A stretch of 64,000 nt of DNA from Euglena gracilis (GCA_039621445.1 CP154955.1:32471417-32535416); one strand, 5' to 3'. Positions 1 to 12,357 are shown, counted from the stretch's first letter. Numbers and translations: made by a program. The notes: generated by a model from the sequence alone, not told the origin.

Positions 1-134
1 CCTCTGAACTGGCCTCGCGAGTGAAAAAGCACGCTCTTTGTGCTCCGCGCATCTCATCCCCACTCATTTCCCGGCCGTGCCCCTCGGACCGGCCGGCAAT
101 GCCACCCCCGGCCCACCCCCTGCCTCCCCCACAG

Positions 135-323
135 GCGGCCCTGCGGCAGGTGTTGCGGCAGACGGTGGCCATCGAGGTCGCCAACCGGGCGGCGCTCCAC
201 CGGGAGGAGGCCGCGGCGTGGCGGGCGCTGGCGGAGGCCATCGAGGTCACCACCCGGGCCACGCTCCGGCGGGAGGAAGTTGCAGCGTGGCTGGCGCTGG
301 TGGAGGGCTTCGCCCTACAGGCG
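135..323 (+). CDS. Exon: helical segment with an internal 23-residue repeat
   Basis: This is an open GC-rich segment after a pyrimidine-rich CCCCCACAG acceptor. It encodes about 63 residues rich in Ala, Glu and Arg. Two 23-residue repeats lie back to back, AIEVANRAALHREEAAAWRA followed by LAE, then AIEVTTRATLRREEVAAWLA followed by LVE, so a 69-base unit has duplicated. It is probably helical. The donor is uncertain: GT at 324 (chosen), 246 or 177 all keep phase 0, which also matches the next exon at 7744. No family recognised. It could belong to an upstream gene rather than to the LRR gene. Confidence 0.5.
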
Positions 324-734
324 GTCCGGGCGGCCGGTACCATGCACGACCCGATGGGGCGGCCCCCGGGGAGGGCCTCCCGCAGACGGTCAACCCCCAG
401 ACCCTGACCCCAACCCCAGCGAAGCGGACGCGAGGCCGCGGCAGCCTCTCCATCCTACACCCCATCCCTGCCTCTTGATCCTTGCACTGTGCCGTCACAT
501 GGGTGTGGCGTTGGGACATTGTCCTTGGAAATGGTGGACTGCAGTCCCTCCCACCCTTGTCGTTGAATGTCTTGTGTAAAATCAAATTGACGTCCGTTGC
601 TTTGGTATGTTTGGCTTGGTTTTGTCTGTTTCCACCAAATCATCTTGGCAGACGCCAAATTTCGGGGATGCCAGGTTCCCGCATCACCCTCCAGCCCAAC
701 GACCGCCCGAAAAGGGGGAACCTGTCCCGGAGGG

Positions 735-1540
735 CTGGGTGGGCTCACTTGGTGTTTGTGCTTCGCCCTCGGTGGCCTTTCCTCCCCTCTCGGCCTGCCT
801 CGGGGGAGTGCAAGATATCTCGGGCTTCCCCGAAGTGGGGTCGACTCCGCACCCCCCCCCCCCGGGGGCGGCTCCACCAAAAATTTCTGTCGCAAAGCGT
901 GGTCCATGTTTTCTGGGAAGGAAGACAACATTGTATCTTTGACTAAAACGCCTTGGACGAATTTGGAGTTGATTCCCGTATTCTGGGCCCCCTCTCCGCC
1001 AGAGGGGGCATGAAGAAATAGCAGAGAGCTCAGAAATGGTGATGGTTTTTTGTGAGCGCCACATGCTCCCTCAACAGGTGACTGAGGAATCTATTGCAGG
1101 GAAAACATTATTTCCCATTTTGAAAAATTTGGCCCTTTCTTCAACCATTTAAACAGGCAACTGAACCCAACAAACTGGCACATATCGACCAGAATCAAGT
1201 GCAATCGTGACTGCGGCAGGTTGTGTTGGAGGCTTTTTGAAAGGAACTGAGGACACATTCCTCAGCAGAGGCCAGGGACCCCAGAAAGCGCCATATTTTG
1301 GAATATTTTTGCCCCTCGCTCTCTTCCGAAGGCTCAAGAGGGGATGAAATCTTAATTTCTCCCCAAACCCTGAGTGGGTAATTCTTGCTTGCGTTGGGGG
1401 GGATTCTGAGCTATTGCGCAATGCCATTGGCAATTCATCAGACGATGCCGGGTGCCGCGACCATCCCTCTGCCGACGGATGTGCGAGCGATGTGTCACTC
1501 CGGTATCTTCTCAAATTGCGATTTCTCCAAAGATGGATGA
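735..1540 (+). repeat. Dispersed repeat, copy 1 of a pair
   Basis: Aligns by eye with 4397-5440 in the same orientation. Shared landmarks are GGGCTCACTTGGTGTTTGTG near the start, a CTCAGCAGAGGCCAG block, an AAAGC(G/A)CCATAT block and CATCAGA(C/T)GATGCC near the end. The copies differ by many substitutions and small indels, so the duplication is old. No coding potential recognised. Confidence 0.6.
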
Positions 1541-4396
1541 AGACCGAATTAACACCTCGGGCCCCGCACTTCCCCCAAGTGAGGACGTGCCCTGCTTGCC
1601 GGCTTTTTCAAGCCTAATGTTTTTTGGGAAGGCTAGGCTTTTCCCCTTTAGTGCCTTATTTTGCCAAAGTTGGCTTCTAATGATTGCCCTATGGCGGAAA
1701 TACTGGTTCAGTTTCAAGCCACGGTGCCGGGGTTGACAGGAAGCCAACGAGCTCAGTCATTCCAGCGGGGGGGGGGGGGCTGCCCTCCATTTGCACCACA
1801 GCCTGGGCACACATTCGCGGGAAGCAGTCACGTTCGAGGGTCGGGGTCAGGGCCGTGGTCCTGCGAAGCGATAATGGGGTGGGGGGCGAGAAAAGTGTGG
1901 GTCTGGCACTCGTTTTTTTGGGGGGGGGCTGCGAGATAGGAGCCATCTTTAAGGTTTGGACCCAAAAAAATTAGCAAGAGAACATGGCATTAATACAGGG
2001 TTTTTGTTGTTTTCAAAGGCAACTAACCAGCCTTCTACCCAACAACCCAAATCCCACAACATTGCATACACGTGTCCAAAAAAAAACACCCTGGGATCAA
2101 GCACTGCCAATCAAGACGAGAAATCAATAAACAATGAACATAAATATTTACACGAATAATATATATAGATATTGATGTTTATATATAGATGTTTTATTTA
2201 TATATTTCTAAAATACAGAAATCAATAATAATCAATAATTAATGATAATCACTTTTGCCGTCTGACGCACATCCACAAACGAAAAGACGGGAGACAGAAG
2301 GGGCTGGACACCAAACGTCCGCCGAACGTCTGCTTTGAATTGGCATCGGCAGAGCTGCCCAAAATTGGGGACATGTTTTTTGCTGCTCTGACTATTTGTA
2401 TTAAATGGCAGCCATGCACCAGGTGGACATCTCTCAGACGATTACTACTAGTTTGGGGCAGAGCGCAGGCAACAACCGAGGAAGAGGAAGAGGAAGAAGA
2501 AGAAGAGGAGCCCCTGGAGTGGGAGGAGGCCGGACTTAGAAAAGGTCCTGCTCCGACAGCAGGTGGGTTTGTTGAGTTTGGATATCCGTCCTTTGTTCGA
2601 AGGGCTACCCAAGTTCCAAGGCCATGACAAGCCCGAGGCCAACACCGCACCTCCAGGTTCTGCAGCTTCGGTGGGGAACTTCTCCATCCCCTCTGCTTGC
2701 GCCAGGTCGAGGCCTAGCTCAGAAGTGGGAAAGTTTGGGGTGGGTGTGGCTGCAACCCCCCCCCCCCGACCCCCCATGACCCACCCTCCTCGGGTCGGCG
2801 TCCCTGGGCTGGTGATGGCCAATCACCAGCCAATGGACCAGGAGGGGTTGAAGCTTGAAAAGAAAAAAATTCCCCTGAAAAGATGGCCAGACAGAAATTT
2901 GACCACCAGGAATCCAACAATTCGAGCTTCAAATCTGCGTCAAACTTATTTTTTGTCCACTTCTTGCTGATTCTGAAGCCCCCGAAAGAAAAAAAGTATC
3001 TGGCAGTTGAATACGAATCAAAGGCAATAGGTTGACCCATCCCCTCGCTGGCTTGAGAGACACCTGGCCACAAACCACAGGAATTTGACGCGGCGCGGCA
3101 CGTGCCCGAACGTGTCCGTCGACCACTCCCCTAGGATGCGGACCTTACAGAGTTTGAAGGCCGCCACTGACTTTTTTCGGCTTTTCCGTCAACTCGAACG
3201 ACGACCCCGTGCCAACCTCGCACGAGAGGGAGATCGAGAAGAGCCACGCCTCGTTGTAGGGCTTTGATGAGGCGGCCACCATGGCCTCTCCGCAGAGCTG
3301 CTCCACGGCTGCCTCGCACCGCGTCGTTGTCCAATTTGGGAGCACCCCAAGCGCCTTGGCCACAAATCTTGTCACGATATCTTCTGACGCCCTCAAAAGG
3401 GCGACGTTGGCTCCCAGTGACAAAAAAACACCATCGTAGATGGGTTTTATTTCCATAATGTCTGCCAACTTGATAGACCGCCACCCTCCTTCATTCCCTC
3501 CCCCGCCCTGTCTACCTGGCATTGAAACCCACCCATTTGGCCTTTTGGGTCCTGCGGCAACGGTTCATTTCAGAACCACCGTCATTTTTCGATGTTCGAA
3601 CCTTTTTTGGCGTGTGCACTATTTTCGATGGTTCGGAAAAATGCCATTTTTTTGGGGCACGAAAAATGGGATACACCATTTCAGATGGTTTCGACTTCAA
3701 GAGACGTGACTTTTCAAAGGAACCAAACCCCCAGTTGCGATTCCCTCAGTTTTGAACCCCTCAGTGTGTCAGAATTTGCGTGTCCATTTTGAATTTTTCA
3801 CAGCAGAAACACAAAGCTGAATCCTAAACAAGTGCAAGCCGTTGTGCTGAAAGGCAATTGTGGAATGTGTTATTATTATTTTCAGTGTAACGATTTCCGA
3901 GAGAGAAGCCATGCCCTTCACTTTCCCTCAGACCAGATAGCGAGCAAACCCCGCCAAACCGATTTGGGTTGGACAGGGATCTTCACAAGGGAGGGTCCTT
4001 TCTCGTCCAAAACATCCCCGACATCCTTCATGCCCGTCCCCCTCTGGTTTCACTTGACTGAGCCCGGAAAACCAGAGACGGGGGGAAACCTGCGCTCGAA
4101 GCCCGGCTCCATGACGCACTGGCCCCCACGGCCAGTGCGGCACGGATCCCTCGTGACCATCCGGGCTCCGCATGGGGGCGTCCCGCACGTCCGCGAGGCA
4201 GACCGAGAGGGAAGGAGGGGACACCGAGCGAAGCACAAACACCAAATGAGGTCATGCCTTGCTGTCCTGCTTTTGGAAGTAAATGTTTTTGAAATGGGCA
4301 GGCTGTCCCCCTGACGTGCTGCAATTTTGCCGGAGTTGGCTGGCTCGTCGCTCCGGCGTGGACGGTCTCTCAAGGATTGTTTCCTCTTCTTGGAGG

Positions 4397-5440
4397 GAAG
4401 GGTGGGCTCACTTGGTGTTTGTGCTTCCGCCTCGGTGTCCCTTCCTCCCCCCTCGGTCTACCTCGGGTGAGTGAACGACACCTCGGGCTCCGTATTTCCC
4501 CCAAGTGCGGTCGACCGGGGGAGGAACCACCCAAAATTTTGAATCTTAAAGTGTGGTCCAAGCACCCAACCCCCCTGATAGTGGCAAAATGCTTCCAAAC
4601 TCTTCCACGGAGCAATCTCACAAACCAACTCTGAGCTCAAACCCAATTTTTCCATCATGTTCACCCTGTCCCACTGGTGGAGTGGGGGCCCCAAATATGG
4701 GAATCAATCCCGAATTCTTCTAAGGCATTTTTTGTTAATGGTGCACGGTGTCTGTCTTATTACCTCTGAAGGGGGTTGGAAGGTCAAAAACACAGACCAC
4801 CCAAGGGGTTAGTGGTCCCTTGTGAGGGCCATATACTCTTTTAAAAGGTGAAAAGTGGAGATTTAGTGAATTTCTGGTAAAGAAAGCTTTCTTTCCCATT
4901 TTGTGTTTTTTTTGACCCTTTCTCCAAATTTTCACACAGGGAGTTGAGCCTGGTGAACTTGCACAACGTTTCAATGCTGCTAAATCTGAATATCTGAGCA
5001 CTAATTAGCATTAAGATGCGGCACACGGGTGACCGTAGGAAAAACCGTTTAACGTTCACGGTTACCCCCATGGGAACCAACATCACTGTGAAAGGTTGTT
5101 CTGAAGGCTGGTGAAGGGGATTGAGGCCAGATGGCCTCAGCAGAGGCCAGTGATCCCAGAAAGCACCATATCTCTGAATATTTTTATTCCGAACTTTATT
5201 TAAGGAGTCAAGAAGGGATGAATTCTCAACTTCTACCCAACACCTGGCAAAAGTAATACACCCGTGTAAGCATTTATGGCTTGTGTGGGGAAAATTTTGA
5301 ACAATTCTACAATACCATCAGCAATCTCATCAGATGATGCCCGGTGGGGGGTGCAACCCCCTGCTGAAGGATGTTCCAGAGATGTGTGAATACACTCTGA
5401 TATCTCTTCAGGCTGGGATTTCTCTTCAGAATGAAAGATC
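4397..5440 (+). repeat. Dispersed repeat, copy 2 of a pair
   Basis: Homologous to 735-1540. A short inverted copy of its first part lies just upstream at about 4190-4250: the reverse complement again reads TTTGGTGTTTGTGCTTCG. This suggests a fold-back arrangement around 4.2-4.5 kb. No protein product proposed. Confidence 0.55.
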
Positions 5441-5777
5441 GGGCAGATCAGGCAAAGAAGGGGCCACCTGGGGGAGAAATTTTTTCTCCCCAACAATTTT
5501 GGAACATTCCTGGGTAGGGGATTACCTGGACACATGGTGTGTGGGAGGAATTCAGCTTGATTAATAGGGGCCACTATGTGCTGAATCACAAAAAGGGGAC
5601 CACCATCAAAACTTTTTGATTTTGGAAAAAGTTGCAGCCTTGCCAGAAATTTTTGAATGATCGACCAAGGGGGGTTGGCATAGAGCCCCCCCCCCCCAGG
5701 TTGTCCAGGGTGCATTGCAGGGCATCTGTTGCCTTTGTCTCCCGGTGTGTGGCCATCTTGGTAGTAGTTTTAGTACT

Positions 5778-5821
5778 CTTGATAGTATCTTGATAGTATC
5801 TTGATAGTATCTTGATAGTAT
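5778..5821 (+). repeat. Minisatellite, 11-bp unit x4
   Basis: Four perfect head-to-tail copies of CTTGATAGTAT inside the large intron. Confidence 0.9.
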
Positions 5822-7743
5822 ATTTTGCTTTTCTGATTTTGTTCGGGCATTTGCACAGGCAAATTGCTCCGCTTTCAGACAACTGAAGTTTTTGGACCTG
5901 TTTCTCATGAGCCTTACAAAACGGTTCCAAGAAAACACTCCAGAAGACAGAAGCACCCTCGTTTGCCAGGCCACTGGGCCAAGGTCACCGGGCCTTAATT
6001 CAAGCTGGGTCATGTCCACAAAAAGCAGTGGCCATTCAGGGCGATGAAACAAAGACCAGGCCGGCATCAATATCAGGGGAGGCAGATTTCATAAACAAAT
6101 ACCCAGTGCGGGGGGCCGACACCTTGTGCACTTTGCCCTTGTGAGGCCATGCCTTGTTTGCCGGCGGTTTTGTGTAAATTGTTTTGTTGCGCTGGGTAAG
6201 AAGTCACTGCTTAGTGCCTTTCCGTCTGGAAGCGAACGAAGGAAGGCGGACGGGGGGGGGGGGCGAGAAGTGCACAGCACAAGTCGCTGCTTGCGTGTGA
6301 GGGTGTGTCACCCGCACTGACTTTCGCGCTGTCTTGACGGTTTGGGCGGTTGAGGGGGGTGGGCTAGCTCGAAGCCCCATGGGTTCTTCAATGAGGGTGG
6401 GAGGCTGTGTGGCCTCTCGGAATGCTGACACAGAAAACAAATAAACGTGGGGCATTTGAGGTGGGGGTCCTGGCTTTGCCCTGATGATGATGGGGGGGGG
6501 GACAACGTAGAGTGTTTTGCTTTCCACAATGGTAGGCAAACAAGGCAAAGGGCATGATCTTGTTGGATTTCCCTCATTTTTCCGGTGATGACATCCCAGG
6601 GGGTTGACACAGCTCTGGAATTTCACCCAATCCAAGTCCCACACATTCCCCAGGGAGTGGGGGTCCACCCTCCATGATGCATATTTTTTGTTTGTGGTAA
6701 TGTGAATTGCAAACGGGTCCACCTGGGGGTAAAATTAGAAATGTTCTTTTGTAAAGGATTTTTGTTGTCTTTTTTTCAGTTTTCTTTTGAGACACAAGCT
6801 CCTAACCCAGGGCCTGTTTTTTTTTGAATGAAATGGTCGAGATCGATTCATTTGGGGCCATTTCGGCCTGAGTTGCAGTAGTGACCGACCCCCCACTGCA
6901 GCAGAGTGCGAGGTGAATAATGTTTTTTTTGAAAGGGGATGGGCTGCCACACATGTGGATGCACTTTTCCTCATGCTGAGTCAGGCTCCTTTTGGTCTCC
7001 AGCTCAGGGTGACTTTCGTGCTGGGAGCTGAGAGTTGAGAATGAGACGCAATTGGGGGGCATCGCGCTACAATTTGGGGGAGCATTTGTGATCTCTGTTT
7101 GGAAGGATACCTTCGACCCCCCCCAATAAACCCCCACGTACAGCCCCTAGCAGCGATTAACGGAAAAAGTTTGAACACTATCATCCTGTTTATTGTGTTT
7201 ATATTATTATTATGTTTATATTATTTTTGGCAATGCTTTTCAACGTTGTCCGCCAAAAAAGTGCCCTGCTGTATTTTTGCAAAAAAAAAACTTGGAGAAA
7301 TTTGGGCAGAATGAGGCGAATTCCTTTTGGGAAAACAACCACGTCCAAACATTAAAGTTGGGTTGTGGTTTTGTTCACGGACGTGTTGACGGAAACACCC
7401 GCCTTTCAATTATTAACCCCAGAGTTTTATCTGCTTTGCCTGGTCGACCAAAGGATGACTGTAGCCCCCACCACCTCTTTTGGGAAGGAAAGGAAAACGG
7501 AGTGGACAAGGAGGTTTAGGACGTTTTCATGACCTCCATCGACCATAAATTCAACTATTCACAAATTATTTGAAGGCCGAGTGTCATTTTCATTTTTAAC
7601 AAACGTTGCCAAAGATGTCATTGGGGATATTCGGGGAGAATATTGGGGTTTGCATGTCGACTAACAATATCTGTAACTTTCTAAAGCCCCTTCGAGATCA
7701 TGCACGGGTGTGATAGCCATTGACCCCTTGTTTCATTCTGAAG

Positions 7744-7920
7744 GATGTCCCGAAGATGAACCGGTTTGACGGGATCACGCCCAGTGGAGTGTACGCGAAG
7801 CAATGTCAGGCGCTGGGCTGCCAGAAGAACGTGAGCCTGCTGCGCAGCCTGTCGGACAGCCTGGATGGGTTCAACCAGCTCACGGAGCTGGACCTGCCCA
7901 TCGATTCACTCAACGCTGGG
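7744..7920 (+). CDS. Exon: first recognisable leucine-rich repeats
   Basis: Encodes 59 residues in phase 0 from DVPKMNRFDG to LTELDLPIDSLNAG, with Leu spacing of an LRR (FNQLTELDLPIDSLN). The acceptor is TTCATTCTGAAG. The donor is placed at GCTGGG/GTGGGT, where a GGGT microsatellite begins immediately. It joins in phase with the LRR exon at 8400. By family knowledge such repeats form a curved protein-binding surface, but no partner can be inferred. Confidence 0.7.
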
Positions 7921-8020
7921 GTGGGTGGGTGGGTGGGTGGGTGGGTGGGTGGGTGGGTGGGTGGGTGGGTGGGTGGGTGGGTGGGTGGGTGGGTGGGTGG
8001 GTGGGTGGGTGGGTGGGTGG
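7918..8020 (+). repeat. Microsatellite (GGGT)n at an intron 5' end
   Basis: About 25 copies of GGGT begin at the proposed donor of the 7744-7920 exon, so the intron opens with GTGGGT repeated many times. Confidence 0.95.
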
Positions 8021-8399
8021 TTAGGTTTTCGAGAGTGGGTGGGTTTGGGCCGCTGGACTCCCCTCCCCTCCCCCCTGGGTGGGGGAGCAGCAGAGGCCAG
8101 TTCGACCCACCTGGAAGATGAGCTTCACTGCTTTTTTTAAGTTTTTTTAATTTTTTTCGTTTTTTTTTTTTTGGAGGTGATTTTGAATTCCCCTCCGCAT
8201 GGGTGGGTGAACCCTGCAGGGGATTGGGTTTTCAAAAAAAAAAAAGGATGGGTGAGTCTGGGACGGCAGAAGTGCCTCCGGGCACTGAGTGAATCCATGG
8301 ACTGGACCCACCACCTCATCGGGCGAGTTGGTTTTGGGGCCATCCTTGAGGTTTGTCCCATGTCATTGCCGCCCCCTCATAGGACACATTCCTTTAAAG

Positions 8400-8493
8400 G
8401 TGATTCGCATCGGCTGCAACCTGCGGAGGCTGTGCTTGGCAAAAAATGGACTCGACGACGCCTGCATCTTAAGCCTGCTCCCCGCCATCAAAG
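8400..8493 (+). CDS. Exon: LRR unit
   Basis: Acceptor CCTTTAAAG, donor CATCAAAG/GTCGCG. Encodes VIRIGCNLRRLCLAKNGLDD and then ACILSLLPAIK plus one base. The pattern LRRLCLAKNGLDDACILSLLPAI matches the ribonuclease-inhibitor-like LRR consensus (LxxLxLxxNxLxDxxxxxLxxxL). The extra base joins the next exon at 9608 to give GHKELVYVDLSSNPLG, continuing the repeat register. Confidence 0.8.
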
Positions 8494-9607
8494 GTCGCGC
8501 CCTCCCCATGTTCCCTGATTGTGGATTCCCCTCGGCAAAAAAAAAGCCCAAAAAGAACGGAACAAGGGCTGCTCCCTCCTGACAGAAGGTGCTGGTGGAG
8601 ACAAGAGCAGTTTTCAAAGAAATTATCGGTTCTTTTGGATCTTACAGAACATTCATCAAGTTCATCAATTAAGCAAATCAAACCTCAAACTCATGATTTC
8701 AGCAAATGAAACCGGAAGGAAAGGAATGTTGTCAGCCATGATCCTGATGATTTTGTGCTCTTTTTAGCCCCTAAAATCCCTCCAAGAATAAAAACTTTCC
8801 AATATGCCCCTGCAGAGAAGCACTCGAAATGGCTGAAGCTGTCGTTGTTTTTCTGGGGCTCCCCCCCCCCCTTGAAGTGACTGTGCCAACTGAACAGGTT
8901 CCTTCTTTCGGTGCTATCAGGTGGTGGTGCTCGTTCATTGGATCAAAGGATCGCCTTTTCTGACAGTTGTGGGTGTTCCTCCCACCAAACAACCCCCAGT
9001 CTGTAGGAATCTGCACTGCCCATTTGCCACACCCGTCATATAGTCCAGGCGCCAAATGAACTTAAACCCACTTCTGGGCCCTGCCCAACGCATGAAAGGT
9101 CAATGGGTCAATTTGAGCCAGGACCACCTTTTTCCAGACGGGAACAAACAAAAAGCACTCACAGAACCGATGTTGGGAGGGGGTGTCCGGACCCCCCCCC
9201 TTGGCAGGTTCCAAAAGTCGCAAAAAAATTCCCTCCGGCCCACAGCGCCAGAAAATGCCAAACTTTGCCCCCGCCCCCCGCTTTCAAGCCTATTGCACAA
9301 ATTTGGATGTGTTCGTGTTTTCCACCATTTTGTCCTGTTGTGGCGTGTCTCAGCCAAGCCGTTTTTCGGGCCATTTTTTGGGGCCAGAAAAATCGAAAAT
9401 TTCAAAATATCGCCAAAATGATGGCCAATCAACGGAAATCACTGGGAATCTAAAATAAACCCAGGGACCGTCCAAGCCGCCAGGGCCAGCCAGACGCCAG
9501 ACGCCAGAAATAATCGGCAGATGGAATCCGCAGATATGGATTTACATATGTATTGACAGATATTCATTTTCGCCGTCTCAAAATTCCCACCCCTCCCTTT
9601 GGCGCAG
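8494..9607 (+). other. Intron with one hairpin-bearing repeat patch
   Basis: No exon seen. At about 9184-9460 lies a patch with the CCCCCC...ACAGCGCCAGAAAA signature that recurs at 13380, 39870-40070, 57490-57660 and 63200-63420. It is probably a degenerate intronic repeat. Confidence 0.4.
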
Positions 9608-9768
9608 GCCACAAGGAACTCGTCTACGTGGACCTGAGCTCGAACCCGCTGGGCCGTTCCATCGGCAAAGAGCTGTTGCACTTCGTCTGCGTGTGCAACC
9701 AAATCCAGTGGCTGCTGCTGGAGGAGACCCTGATCTCGCAGTCCGTGCACCAGATGATCGACAAGGAG
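9608..9768 (+). CDS. Exon: LRR unit and LRR C-terminal cap
   Basis: Acceptor TTTGGCGCAG, donor AAGGAG/GTTGCC. Starts with GC completing a Gly codon. Encodes HKELVYVDLSSNPLGRSIGK and continues ELLHFVCVCNQIQWLLLEET to MIDKE. The LVYVDLSSNPLG stretch is a textbook LRR strand-loop; the later part keeps Leu spacing. Ends in phase 0 and joins 11821. A CTTAG-end mobile element (9814-11617) sits 45 bases into the following intron. Confidence 0.8.
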
Positions 9769-9813
9769 GTTGCCCCAGTTGCTGTCCGGGCAGAACAGCT
9801 GGACTTTTATGAT

Positions 9814-11617
9814 CTTAGGTGGCGCATCTCGTACTTAAGCTTTTTTTTGGTCGTGTGGAATGTGCGGATTTTCGCAAACCGACCAAAAACCGACTCAAAA
9901 ACCACCCCGAGCACCAGCGTTACCAGAGGTGAGAGCGAGAGGGAGCAGGATGATCCTGCTCCCTCTGAGCATCGGACAAAATATGAACGATTTCTCATTT
10001 TTTTGGCCCCGGCTCTTCCGGTAATTACATGTTGTTTTTTTTTGCTGTCGGAATGCCACGAAAACCCCTGGACCTATCCCCCCAAAGTGAAAAACACCGA
10101 CAAAAACACCAAAACCCCGGGACCGCCTCCCCCCATTCCTTGTGTGACAACTGCCAGCGCCCGGTGATGCTCTGGAGGTGTGGTGGCAAGTCCAGCCCTT
10201 TGCTTGCTTTCTGAAGTTTTGCGGTAAGTTGGTTACGAAAGGAGTGGAAGTGCACGTGCCACATAAAAAACAATGGACTGTTCGAGAATTCTGCCACTGG
10301 GGGTTGACGAGAGGGATACAGAACACACGAGGACTGCCACCAGTTTATTGTTCAATTCGGTGGCAAATTACCCATCAACGCCCCACTGATTCGAAAGGCT
10401 CCGTGGCACCCAAACAGCAGCATAAATGATGTCGGTGTGCGCAAATACGCACATGGACGATGTGCGCATTTGCGCTCACCGACCATTTTAAAACCAACCT
10501 AGAGCCTCTAATGGCAGTGTGTTTGGAGCTGGAAAATGAATGTGACAGCACTGTGATGTCACCTCTCTGCATTCCTGTGGTGCTGTACCCCCTCTGTTGA
10601 ATGCTGCTAGTATGTTTGGGAGGTTGGTGTGCGTATTTGCGCACATCAACCATTAAAATGATTGATTTTCACAATTGTGGGCACCAACCAAAATTGCTTT
10701 TCATTTTGAAGCCCTGGCAACAAGGACTTCTGAGACAAGAGAAGGATTGAAACAGGAGGACAGATTGTGGAGGTATTGTCCTCCAGTAGTGGTGTTGTAA
10801 GGCATGTCTGAGAAGGTCAAATGAAGCGTGCCAGTGTATTGCATCATATGGCCCCCTGAACACAGGGATTTTCAAGTCAGCAGACATATCCATTTTCAGC
10901 CAAAAAAAAATGCACTGTGCTTCATTTACGGATTAAAATGCTGGGGGTGAAGGGAATTTCTCAACTCAGTTTTTCAGGATTTCAGAATCCGAAAGAGTTG
11001 TTTATTTTAATTTTTCAGAGCCTCAGAAATGGTGTTTCACAGCTTCAATTGCCGATGCCCAAATTCAGGCCCGCAGGCTGGCCATTCTGTTGTGTTTAAA
11101 TTCTTCAAAACACCTCGTATTTAAGGATTTCTAAATTGCAGTGGTGCCACACCCTCTGATTGGTACGTGTGTTAAGTTTCACAAGAGGTTGGTGTGAGCA
11201 GATGCGCAAATCGACCAAAACGTCTGTTTTCGCATTTGCACAAATCAACCACTTGTACAATTTTACAAACACATCATTTGTTCCCACCGACTAGCAATTT
11301 CTCACCCAGCTAAGTTTCTGGGTATCGCTGCAGGCCTGGGCACACCTCCCCAAATCGTTCAGTCAACATCCTAAGTTAATGAAACAGCCATTGCAGTGCA
11401 AAGCACACCTGCTGGGTGTTGTGTATATTACATATGCTGTGGTGATACCTGCTCTCAGGCACCCTATTTACCAAAGTCCTTGCTTTAACCTCTGTGCCCA
11501 GGGGCACCAAATCACATCCTGCTTTCATTTTTGGGTTTTTGGGGTCGCATCTTGAAAGAAAGAAAAAGAAAAAAGAAAGAAAGAAAAAAGGCTTAAGTGC
11601 GAGATGCGATCCCTAAG
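9814..11617 (+). mobile_element. CTTAG-end TIR element A, 1.8 kb
   Basis: The left end is CTTAGGTGGCGCATCTCG, followed by a T-tract. The right end reverse-complemented is CTTAGGGATCGCATCTCG, also followed by a pyrimidine tract. ATGAT flanks both sides (9809-9813 and 11618-11622), a 5-bp target duplication. Inside are at least six partial palindromes of the type GGTTGGTGTGCGCA-NN-TGCGCACACCAACC: near 9858, 10431, 10459, 10621, 11185 and 11224. An AAAG-rich tract lies at 11555-11590. No transposase is recognised, so the copy appears non-autonomous. Homologous fragments lie at 44749-45035 and 61400-62161. Superfamily not assigned; 5-bp duplications with CTTAG ends do not match a common class that I can name. 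Confidence 0.85.
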
Positions 11618-11820
11618 ATGATGCACTTCCAGTCTGTGCTGTTGTCCTGCAGGAGAAGCTAGTTGAGAGAGTTTGTCAGACAAGTGATTATGCATTTTTT
11701 GTTTTTTTCATTTGTTCAAACATCAACATCAAACATCAAATATCAAATTTGATGTTAATATCAAGTATCTGACAAACAGTGTGCAGATGACTGGGCGTCT
11801 ATTCCGCTCTTGGGGGCCAG

Positions 11821-11929
11821 GTGCTGGAGAACCGAAGGCTTGCCGCGGAGAAGTTCAACGCATCCAACGAGTACGGGCGGGGCAACGCTGGGCCAGCCAC
11901 CCCGGCCCGGGGCCCTTTGCTGGTGGCAG
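11821..11929 (+). CDS. Exon: linker after the LRR region
   Basis: Acceptor TGGGGGCCAG, donor GTGGCAG/GTGTGT. Phase 0 to phase 1. Encodes VLENRRLAAEKFNASNEYGR and then GNAGPATPARGPLLVA, a helical start followed by a flexible Gly/Pro/Ala linker. Phase agrees with both neighbours (9768 and 12258). No domain recognised. Confidence 0.6.
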
Positions 11930-12257
11930 GTGTGTGGGTGAATTTTGTGTGAAAGGTGTAAGGACAGCATATTGCTCAAATATTGTGACTCCGATTCCTG
12001 GCGACCACCCAAGTGAACTTTGAGAAAACAGTCCGTGTGCGGTGTACGCACGTGTGGCTTTTGGAGATGATTTGGGGTTTTGTTCCACATACCTTTGGGG
12101 GGATTTGAATCGATGTGTTGGCCTGAACCCTGCGGTCGAGAACCGTCACGGCTGGCCGGCTCCCCTCCCCTGTCCCTGTCCCCCCCTGCCCCCCCCCCCC
12201 ATCACTAGGGCCTCCCATCCCAGGCTCTTCCTCTGCCCGCCCCCCCCCCCGCCACAG

Positions 12258-12357
12258 AGGTCGGCGGGCAGCCACACAGCGGCCCCCGCATCTGGCGCGT
12301 TCTGGTGGCTGTGGAGCTGCCGGAGGCCCTCGCCTGGGTGTTGGCAGACGACCGCCG
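12258..12357 (+). CDS. Exon: linker or small helical segment
   Basis: Acceptor CCGCCACAG after a poly-C tract, donor CCG/GTGCCC. Encodes VGGQPHSGPRIWRVLVAVEL and then PEALAWVLADDR, with 2 bases of the next codon. Phase is consistent with 11929 and 13451. WRVLVAVELPEALAWVL is probably an amphipathic helix. Confidence 0.6.

Larger units (their letters stand above)
324..7743 (+). other. Long intron or intergenic stretch, no coding signal seen
   Basis: About 7.4 kb without a convincing exon. It holds a duplicated block (735-1540 and 4397-5440), an inverted fragment near 4190-4250, an 11-bp tandem repeat at 5778-5821, several poly-C and poly-G runs, and a GAA/GAG-rich patch near 2480-2515. The open frames here follow low-complexity composition and lack splice contexts. 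Confidence 0.45.

Noticed and set aside
2340-2627. Frame with a poly-Glu run
   Set aside because: Caused by a GAA/GAG tract. Flanks lack coding character and splice sites.
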